Below are positions 55,453 through 64,000 of a stretch of DNA of 64,000 bases, piece by piece. The DNA comes from Mermis nigrescens. Its lineage: Eukaryota > Nematoda > Enoplea > Mermithida > Mermithidae. The position numbers and the translations under genes were made by a program. The stretch spans positions 1 through 64,000 of the forward strand of contig JAVLUZ010000265.1 in NCBI GenBank assembly GCA_036768485.1. The letters run 5' to 3'. Below the pieces are notes generated by a model. That model worked only from the letters and a program-made list of their open reading frames with translations, did not search any database and was not told the origin of the DNA. Each line of letters begins with the position of its first letter. The stretch's first letter is position 1.

Positions 55453-55720
55453 AGTAAAGAACTTCGAAGAAGTTCTATAGAAGTTCCATAGAAGTTCGAT
55501 AAATAACTTTGATAGACGTTCTATAGAAGACCGTCGAACTTCGAAGAAGTTCTATAGAAGTTCGATAAAGAACTCCGAAGAAGTTCTACAGAAGTTCGAT
55601 AAATAACTTTGATAGAAGTTCTATAGAAGACTGTTGAATCTTCGAAGAAGTTCTATAGAAGTTCAATAAAGAACTTCGAAGAAGTTCTATAGAAGTTTGA
55701 TAAATAACTTTGACCTAAGT
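55453..55720 (+). repeat. Satellite in the left arm
   Basis: Nested repeats of GAACTTCGAAGAAGTTC and TATAGAAGTTCGATAAATAA, higher-order period about 110 bp. Unit GAAGTTC/GAACTTC is itself palindromic. Confidence 0.9.
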
Positions 55721-56621
55721 ACCTAACTTGTTGAATAATAACCTGGAATTGTACTGATTTTTGGTAGCCCATTTCCGAGTCATGTGAAACACACTATAAT
55801 TAATGCATGCGCCTACGTAATTTATGCTCATCTTTATTGGCGATAGCATGACCTTGCACTCTCTGGTTAGCGAGCGACCCAAAGACGCCTTTCTGTACGC
55901 ACCTTCAAAATGCTCTCGCTAGAAAAAGTTCTACGACTTGACTTGTTTTTAAACGAAATCACCTACATTAAATGAGACTGAAATTTGGAAATCCAGAAAG
56001 ATATTTAGTTGAAAGAAGGAATAAGGCAAAGCTTTTTTGCAAGCATAAATCGATAAAATCAAAGCTCACGCTTATGATTAAATCGAGTTAATCTGAAATT
56101 TAATTTTGTCATTTTCAACCAAACTTTACAGGTATAAATAAAGCAGCACAATTGCGATTTAAACTCTAAAATTAGTTGAGCGATATTTTTTCAATTTATA
56201 ACGCTGGTTCGGATGAAGGAGCCCTTTCCTGACATTTAGTCTTAGCTTAATTTTATAATCCGTCAAAAAATGTTTTAAGTTCAAAAAATTTTAAAAATTT
56301 TGCAAATATTTTAATTTTCGAAAATTGTTTTTGTACGTATATTATCAAAAATGTAATAGGTCTAAAATTCATTTTAAATCTTAATTTAAGACGCGTAAAA
56401 ATTTGAAAGAATACTGTTTTTAAAAGCTAACTTAAGTATTTAGTTCATTAGTGTTATGTCTGGACCTCTGATATCAGATTTAAAATCAATTTTCTAAATG
56501 TGTGGTTGGAATTATAAATTCTAGGTCGCAATCGCGTTTTAAAGCCCTTGCATCTGATTGAAAATGTTTAGACGTGAATGTCTATATTAATTTTATTTTT
56601 TCGTTATGTGTGGCGTGGCGA

Positions 56622-57560
56622 CCACCATAGGTGGGCGCCACCACAGTTCTGGGGGTGGATTGCAAGATTTTTTCAAAGGTCAAAAAATTACCTTAAAAAT
56701 GGTGATATGGCGGAAGAAAAACAATTTTTTAACGTTCCTCATCGAGTACATATCCATCATTGGCATCAAAAACTTGTGAAAAAGACAAAAAAAATTTCAA
56801 AAATTAAATTCCTGGGTGGTATTTTGGCTTCTGGGGAGGGGGGTATTTTGGTTTCCCGAGGGTCTCCCAAACACCCCTTCACGCTCAGGTGTGGGCGGCA
56901 CTAAATTCTGGGGCGTGCAAGGTTTTTTCAAAAATCAAAAAATCTGAGGGGGTGCAGAGTACGGCAAAAAAAACACCATTTTTCAACGTTTCTCATCTAG
57001 CATTATCTGTTGGTATCACAAAATAGCGAAAAAAAAACAAAAAAAATTTAAAAAATTGAATTTGAAGGGTATTTTGGTTTTTGGGGGAGTGCATACCACA
57101 CTCTGGGCGTGAGGGGGGTTTGGGGGGTATGCAACCCCCCAGAAACCAAAATACCCCCAGAAATTAAAATACCCCCCCCCCAGAATTCAATTTTTGAAAA
57201 TTTTTTTCGTTTTTTTTCGCAATTTTTTTTGATGCCAATGGATAGTGCTTGATGAGAAACGTCGAAAAATGGTGTTTTTATCGCCATACCACCATTTTTA
57301 AGGCCATTTTTCGATCTTCAAAAAATTTTGCAGCCCCCCCAGAATTTTCTTTGCTGCTCACGTATGGTGCATACCCCCTTCCCCAGCCCCCACGCCCAGG
57401 TATAGTGTTGATGGCGAAAAAAAACACGTTTCTCATCGAGCACTATCCATTGGCCACAAAAAATCGCGGAAAAAAACGGAAATTTTAAAAATTGAATTCT
57501 GGGTGGTATTTTAGTTTGTATTTTGGTTTACCCCCGAAACTCCCACGCCCAGGTATGGTG
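56622..57560. repeat. Family C cluster inside the long-TIR element
   Basis: Forward copies from 56622 and 56892, an inverted copy at about 57065-57365, and a short forward copy at 57365-57556. Boundaries are shared without clear spacers, suggesting insertion next to or into earlier copies. Confidence 0.65.
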
Positions 57561-58078
57561 ACATCTTGTTCGCTAGTAGTTACACTATATAGCAAATCAT
57601 GAATGTGCGCTTGAGTTAATTTATGAGTTGAATCAAACAATGGCGAGTAGAAAGGACTCAACATCATGATATGGGTCATTGGACATGTAATCGTGCCATG
57701 TAGGTAATACTTATTTAAGGCAAGATGCTATACTGATCGTCAAACGGACAGAACAAACAGTCCGCCCGATTTGCGCGCAGGTTAATATTTTCGTATGAAA
57801 GGCGAGAACCGATATTTTCTAGAAACCCAACCTCAACGAACGGGCATTTGTATTCGTAGTCAAGCCAAATAGCCGATGTTCTCATTCATTTAATGCAACT
57901 ATGTTGACGATAATGTGTTTAATTGAAAAATTTTTACGAATTAATAAGACTCCAAAAATCATAAAGCAAACCATTAAAGGTTCGAAACAAATGTTAAAAC
58001 AGTGAAAATGGTTTGTTAATCGAATTTGATTGTAAAAAAATCAACATAATTATTCTGTAGACATATTTATTCTAAAGT

Positions 58079-59509
58079 CAGAGGCGTAGCCAGGATTTTG
58101 GTTCGAGGGGTATGCACAAAAAAATTTTTAAGGCCACTTTTGCATTGAATGCTTCGATATGGTACAGTAAAACGTTATGTATTGTAAGATTGAGTTTTTC
58201 GACCATTAGAAGTGTAGACGAGCTAATTTATGGGTTTCTGACGATCTAAAATACAAAGAATGTCAAGCAACGCGAAGCGACAATTTTTTTGATATTTTCA
58301 ATGATTTCATTTAGAATTTATGGCCTTTTTATTAACAATCAGTTCAGAATGATGAGTGGCTCAAAGCACCAAACAATTTATTCATTTTTTACCGCCCCTA
58401 ATATTTTTTAGCTCTGTGAATACTGATAGTCTGACAGTGCAGAAAACTATGAAATTCGTAGAAGACAATTTTGAGCCTAAATTGAGGCTTCTGACAAGAA
58501 AAGTTCGAATTACTATTTCAGTATAAAGCACTAAAATATTTTGACTAGACGCAATGCTGGATCTGATACATAGAGAAATCCGGCTGAATTATGCACCGGA
58601 AAATTACGACGTTTTCGCTCTTGGCTTCTAATTTATACCTACCGTTTAAATCATACGGAACAAGCAAACAAATGACGGCACAAAGCACCGGAAATCCTAA
58701 AATTTTTTAACCGTTTCGCCTTTTCTTAGTCCTCCCAAAAATCTTTTGTACACGTACAACGAGATTTTACGCCTGGAGGATCTGGGGTAGTGCGCTCAAG
58801 CGCCAAAGCGGGGTCCAGGGCAGAGCCCCGAAAAATTTTGTAAAAAAGCACCTTAATGTTGAATGATAAGGTTAAAATTTTCGCAAAATCGGCCAAATCT
58901 TGGTTCTGAAATAAGTCCAAAAATCGACTCCTAGATTGCGCAAAACTTCTGAGCTGAATTGTGTTTTTTGACTTCTGCTAAGTATATAGTGCAGCAACGG
59001 ATCGCTGCAATAAAATATAGAAAAATGTATCAATGAAAATTTTGTTATTACCGTTTTCAGACCTGCCTTCTTATATGATGACGTAAAGAAAATGCGCAAA
59101 AACACAAGAACATTCGGCCATTCTTCTCAATTACAGTATAATATGTGTTCTTGTAAAGAAAGGAATACAAAGCAGAGAATGGACAAACTGGTAAGACTCT
59201 CATTTCAGCACTTTCACTATTATGCTCAGTAAGCATGCGCAGTTTTCATTCAACGAACAAACAGTGCATTAAATCTCTAAAGCGATGTGAAGCGCTGGAT
59301 TATTTTAGCTGATTCAAGCTTTTAATTTCATGGATCCATTTGACTACAAATAATAATGTCTCGGCGCAAAGCGCCAAATGATTTTGACGTCTCTGGCCTT
59401 TTTGAACTCAATTTTCTGAACACAATCATTGACCGGAAAAATCAACAAAATCTCTGAAAAATTTCGGGAGGGGCATATGCCCCCTATGCCCCCCCTGGCT
59501 ACGCCCTTG
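58079..59509 (+). mobile_element. Family F hAT-type element, intact ends
   Basis: 1431 bp, CAGAGGCGTAGCCAGG to CCTGGCTACGCCCTTG. The flanking TCTAAAGT on both sides is a perfect 8-bp duplication. Non-coding. Uninterrupted version of the copy nested in family D at 26225-28016. Confidence 0.93.
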
Positions 59510-59517
59510 TCTAAAGT

Positions 59518-60318
59518 TGTTTTTAAATTAAGGATATTTGTCAAAAAAACCGAAAATCAGGCACCTACATATGTATATCAAAAAATTTTCAGTCATCACT
59601 TTCTTGAGTGCCGACTTTCTTTCATTTCAATTTAATTCACCTAGTTCACGAGACAAATAAAATAAAAATTCGATTTTTCCATCTTGTTTTTGATTATCTC
59701 GCATATTGTATGTACACCCATCCTTTTTCTAATTCAGTCAATTAATTGAAATTGGCTACCTGAATAAAGTTTCCTAATTTCATTCCGCAATTCCGTCGTG
59801 TAGACTATACCTTTAGGCACTGCCATCATACTTCGTTATGAGGAAGAAAAACAGATTTTTTTCAACGCTCAGGATGAAAGAATTTATTATGGGCCTGCCT
59901 GCAGTGAGTGCGTACATATGTATACATACGAGTACGCACTCCTGCACGGAATGCGTACACATACTCGTACATATGTATGTATGTATGAAGGTTTGTGATG
60001 TTGACCTCGTCCTCAAATACGTGGACTACAGTAGTATAGATTTCTTTCATCGCAGCCAACCCCAACCCCATTATTAAGCACTAACGACTTCAAGCACTGG
60101 GAATGATATATAATGGTATAATGTGCGCTCCCTACATGCTGCTTTTATTGTCATATACATACTGTAAAGTGCCGAATTATATAAGCTTCGTGCAAAAAAG
60201 CTGTGCTAATTAATTATCTATACAGCTCATGTCACCTTCATAGACTATGTAAATACCTAGTCTGTTTCACTAACTTCGTGCATAAATTCTAATAATTTTA
60301 ATTGACACCGAGTCGAGG
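59518..60318. other. Interior of the long-TIR element, no gene
   Basis: Contains a short near-palindromic tract of TACATATGTA-type repeats (59905-59990). The 60- to 79-codon frames there are low-complexity on both strands. Confidence 0.4.
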
Positions 60319-60326
60319 GTCATGAT

Positions 60327-60593
60327 CATAGGTGGGCAGCACCGAAATTCTGGGGGTGAAAAAATTTCTGGGGGGGGGGAATTTTAAAGGTCAAAAAATG
60401 GTCTTAAAAGTGGTCGTATGGCAAAAAACACCATTTTTCGACGTTTCTCATCAAGCTCTATCCAATGGCATCAAAAATTGTTAAAAAAGCAAAAAAAAAA
60501 TTTCTGCGGGGAGGGTATTTTGATTTCTGGAGGGGGGGTATTCAACTTTCTGGGGGTGCATACCCCCCAAACTCCCCCCCACGCCCATGTGTG
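60327..60593 (+). mobile_element. Family C MITE with perfect TSD
   Basis: 267 bp, CATAGGTGGGCAGCACC to GCCCATGTGTG; flanks GTCATGAT on both sides. Confidence 0.95.
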
Positions 60594-61324
60594 GTCATGA
60601 TAATTATATATCAGATCAGATCAATGCTATAATCGCAATCTGCCAGATTATTGCCGGAAATAGTTTTGAAATTTATGACCAAACTTGCGTAAAACCGACT
60701 ATACCCACACAGTTGTTTTCATCTTCATTTAAAAATAACTATTTTAAAAGGCATTTAAAATTAAAATTTCAATACAAATTTCAAAGTTATTACATTTTTT
60801 AATAATATAATATACCGTGTAAAAACAATTTTTAAAATTAAAATTGTCGTAAAATTTTAAAATTGAAGTTTACGAACTTAAATTATTTTTTGAGGGATCA
60901 TAAATTAAGCTAAGACTAAATATCAGAAAAGAGCTCCTTCATTCGAACAGCGGCTGCTTTATTGATACCTGTAAAGTTTGGATGAAAATGACAAAATTAA
61001 ATTTCAGATTAAAAAACCTCGATTTAAACATAAGCGTGAGCTTTGATTTTATCAATTTATGCTTGCAAAAAAGCTTTGCCTTATTCCATTTCTTTCAACT
61101 AAATATCTTTCTGGATTTCCAAATTTCAATCTCATTCAATGTAGGTGATTTCGTTTAAAAACAAGGCAAGTCGTAGATCTTTTTCTAGCGAGAGCATTCT
61201 GAAGGTGCGTACAGAAAAGCGTCTTTGGGTCGCTACGTAGGCGCATGCATTAATTATAGTCTGTTTCACATGACTCGGAAATGGGCTACCAAAAATCAAT
61301 ACAATTCCAGGTTATTATTCAACA

Positions 61325-61500
61325 AGTTAGGTACTTAGGTCAAAGTTATTTATCGAACTTCTATAGAACTTCTTCGAAGTTCTTTATCGAAGTTCTATAG
61401 AACTTCTTCGAAATTCGACAGTCTTCTATAGAACTTCTATCAAAGTTATTTATCGAACTTCTGTGGAACTTCTATAGAACTTCTTCGAAGTTCTTTACTG
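61325..61500 (-). repeat. Satellite in the right arm
   Basis: Inverted counterpart of 55453-55720 with fewer units: CTATAGAACTTCTTCGAAGT repeated. Confidence 0.9.
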
Positions 61501-61666
61501 AACCATGAATTAATACAAGACGCCTTATGGAACATTTTTTGCGATTTTTGCTACTTTAACCCTCCGCTTACCGTGTCCTAGGAGAGAATCATACTGAATT
61601 ATTTTATTGGCATTTTTTCTGATTTTCCTAATCCCTGTGTCCACACATAAGCGTGGAGTTTGTAAC

Positions 61667-61922
61667 CACTACCTGGGCGTGGGGCATTTAGGGGGTATGC
61701 ACCCCCGAGAAACCAAAATACTTACCCCAGAAGTCAATACCCCCCAGAATTCAATTTTTGAAATTTTTTTTGTTTCTTTCGCAATTTTTTGATGCTAATG
61801 GATAGTGCTCGATGAGAAACGTTGAAGAATGGTGTTTTTTTCGCCACCACCATTTTTAAGGCCATTTTTGACCTTTTAAAAGTCTTGCACCCCTCCCAGA
61901 ATTTTGGTGCTGCCTATGTATG
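61667..61922 (-). mobile_element. Family C MITE, inverted, with perfect TSD
   Basis: 256 bp, CACTACCTGGGCGTGG to GTGCTGCCTATGTATG; flanks TTTGTAAC on both sides. It lies 142 bp outside the right arm of the long-TIR element. Confidence 0.93.
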
Positions 61923-61930
61923 TTTGTAAC

Positions 61931-62600
61931 CCCCAGATAACTGGTTGTGTTAAACGCAACAGAAATAAACTTTCCCTTGTTTTTGCATGGATGTTCCACC
62001 AGTACCTATCCTTATGCACTGTGATAGTTTTTTAGTTCATCTTTTTCAAAAATAATTTTCATAAAAAGTAACATACATATTTAGAAAGAGCATAAAAAAT
62101 GTATTAAATGAAAGTAATAAGCATCAGATTATGTAAAGGTGTAGCTCAAAATAGACTAGGAGTTTTTCCTATGATGGAACCTTTTAACTAGAAAAGCATG
62201 ATTGTAAACGGAGGGTTGAACCACCTACATAGACCTCCTGTATTTAGCTAATGCCCGTATATGGCAGCAATCGAATTATGGGAAGTTGATGGAGCAGAAA
62301 GCGCAAAGCAATGTTAAAAATTAAATTCTGGTGGTCTACGGGCGTGAGATTTGGAACCTCAAAAACTCCAGAATTCCATTCCCGTTTATGTCAAACAGTC
62401 TATAGTGAGGAAGGTCGAAAAGGCGTCTTTTGCATCCAGAATTTAGACCTTTTATGTATGGTTTCCCGTCTGAAGGTGGGTGGGCAGCAGCCAACTTCTG
62501 GGGTCCTATGAGCCCGAATCTCTAAAACTAGCACCAAAAATGCAATTGTGGGGGTATGTTTTTTGGGGGAGACCACCGGATTCTAGGGGATTCCAGACCA
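61931..62600 (+). repeat. Unassigned DNA then family N copies
   Basis: 61931-62255 shows nothing. 62260-62600 contains two family N units (TGGCAGCAATCGAATTATGG and GGGCAGCAGCCAACTTCTGG). Confidence 0.45.
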
Positions 62601-63390
62601 CACGTGGGCGTGGGGGAGGGTTAGGGGCACACGTGGTCATGGGGGTATGCACCCCAAGAAACCAAAATTCCTCCCTCTCTCCAATTTTTTAAATTTTTTT
62701 CACAACCTATGGTTATGTACACACCTGGGCGTGTGGGGTATACACCCCCCCCAGAAAGCAAAATACCCCCCCAGAAATCAAAATACCCCCCCCCAGAATT
62801 CAATTTTTGAAAATTTTTTTTCGTTTTTTTCGCAATTTCTTGATGCCAATGGATAGTGCTTGATGAGAAACGTCGAAAAATGGTGTTTTTATCGCCATAC
62901 TACCATTTTTAAGGCCAATTTTTGACCTTCAAAAAAATCTTGCACCCCCCCCAGAATTTTCTTGCTGCCCACGTATGGTTATGTACCCTTCCAGAAGGCC
63001 GAATACTACCCCCCAGAATTCAATTTTTAAAATTTTTTGCAATTTTTTGATGCCAATGGATAGTGCTTGATGAGCACCGTTGAGAAATGGTTTTTTCGCC
63101 ATTACCACCACTATATGTTGACCTTTGACAAATCTTACACTCCCTAGAATTTTGGTGCTGCACACAATAGTATGCACACCAGAAGGCCGAATACTCCTCC
63201 CAGAAATTGATTTTGGAAATTTTGTAGCGATTTGTTGATGCCAGTGGATAGTACTCGTTGAGAAACGTTGAAAAATGGTGTTTTTTCGCCACTTATGTTT
63301 AAGACCACTTTTTCACCTTTGAAAACCTTGCACGCACTCCCCAGAATTTTGGTTGCTGCCCACTTATGTTCCAGACCCCACACTCATGTG
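62600..63390 (-). repeat. Inverted family C array
   Basis: At least three inverted bodies, at about 62715-62985, 62990-63170 and 63175-63390. Each shows GATAGTGCTTGATGAG (or its variants) and a GTGCTGCCCAC-type end. The first end, CACACCTGGGCGTG, is complete; the others are truncated. Confidence 0.7.
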
Positions 63391-63538
63391 TGGCTCCGTA
63401 TATCGGCAAAATGCTTGTGCTGTAAACATGTGCAATTGTGAAAACGGATGTCTCAGGAAAAAACAATTGTGCTGTAAAACTGAAACACTTCAATGCCACG
63501 TGCACGGTCGGTCACTTATTTAGGAAGGTGATGGATGA

Positions 63539-63920
63539 CCATAGGTGGGCAGCACCAAACCTTTGAAAGGTGCAAGGTTTTTTAAAATTGTCTTTAAAAT
63601 GGTGGTATGGCGAAAAACACCATTTTCAACGTTTCTCATCGAGCACTATTTATTGGCATCAAAAACTTGCGAAAAACAAAAATTGAATTTCGGCCTTCTG
63701 TGGGATGCATTTGCATACCATAGGTGGGCGTCACCAAAGTTCGGGGGAGGGGAAGGGGTGTAAGATTTTTTTCAAAAGGTCAAAAAATGGTCATAAGAAT
63801 GGAGGTATGGTATGGCGAAAAAACACTATTTTTCAACGTTTCTCATCGAACACTATCTATTGGCATCAAAAAATTGCGAAAAAAACAAGGTGCATGCTTA
63901 CCCCCAATGCCTGCGTGTGA
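63539..63920 (+). repeat. Two family C copies in tandem
   Basis: Start at CATAGGTGGGCAGCACC (63540) and CATAGGTGGGCGTCACC (63718). The first lacks its right end; the second ends near CCTGCGTGTG. The remaining 80 bp of the window show nothing. Confidence 0.7.
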
Positions 63921-64000
63921 AGGTGACATATTTTAATATTTTGGAGCAATATTAGGTATTTCTGATCATACTGTTGACTAGACAACCGCCCCGCCAGGTA

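Larger units (their letters stand above)
55428..61524. mobile_element. 6.1-kb element with about 0.8-1 kb inverted repeats
   Basis: The left arm (55428 to about 56440) and right arm (about 60700 to 61524) are inverted copies, starting GGCGTCTTGTATTAATTC and ending GAATTAATACAAGACGCC. TTA is present on both sides (3-bp candidate duplication). The outer 260 and 180 bp of the arms are satellites of GAAGTTCTATAGAAGTTC; the left has about one more unit. The left arm holds about 60 bp (near 55815) missing from the right. The interior has no transposase, only family C and F insertions and unassigned DNA. It resembles fold-back or long-TIR elements. Confidence 0.85.

Noticed and set aside
55453..55720. 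CRISPR-like array
   Set aside because: Units are contiguous and diverged without unique spacers, in an animal genome, and are mirrored at 61325-61500.
59813..60077. Small Cys/His-rich proteins on both strands
   Set aside because: They come from TACATATG-type low-complexity repeats, mirrored in both orientations.

Overview
This is an animal nuclear genome fragment, AT-rich and intron-rich. Two host genes can be rebuilt exon by exon, both on the + strand. The first is a beta-ureidopropionase gene (UPB1-like, 12 exons, 11603-38600). The second is a SAP30-family Sin3/HDAC subunit gene (3 exons, 40115-51913). From memory, the predicted proteins resemble arthropod or other ecdysozoan homologues most, but I cannot name the species. 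A third gene is hinted at by one minus-strand exon-like block with good splice sites (2811-2969).

Layout: 1-11600 is mostly repeats: a (TA)n tract, a MITE, a long-TIR element with telomere-like hexamers, and a CR1-like LINE split by a 2.7-kb hAT-type element. UPB1 occupies 11603-38600. Its introns hold most of the mobile DNA, including a near-complete CR1-like LINE with a PHD-like ORF1, a Penelope-like fragment with a GIY-YIG domain, and many non-autonomous hAT-type elements. SAP30 follows 1.5 kb downstream. A second copy of the 2.4-2.7-kb hAT-type family starts 39 bp after its first donor site. From 52 kb to the end is gene-free sequence dominated by a MITE family and a 6.1-kb element with inverted repeats of about 0.8-1 kb.

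The main finding is in UPB1. The reading frame is intact, the predicted protein is 381 aa, and the catalytic residues Glu118, Lys195 and Cys232 are each offset by one from the human numbering. Yet three of its eleven introns lack a GT donor: one is GA-AG, one GC-AG and one AT-AG. That suggests a lineage tolerant of non-canonical introns, or a gene in early decay.

The second finding is a portable module. The palindrome GGCGCGAAGCGCC, followed by an A4T4 stretch and T-rich sequence, occurs about 30 times inside repeat families whose ends are otherwise unrelated.

The repeats are nested deeply enough to give a relative insertion history: Penelope inside a hAT-type element inside a second hAT-type element; LINE inside a MITE; MITE inside MITE; hAT-type element inside a LINE. 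Many elements have readable 8-bp target duplications. No tRNA, rRNA or CRISPR was recognised.
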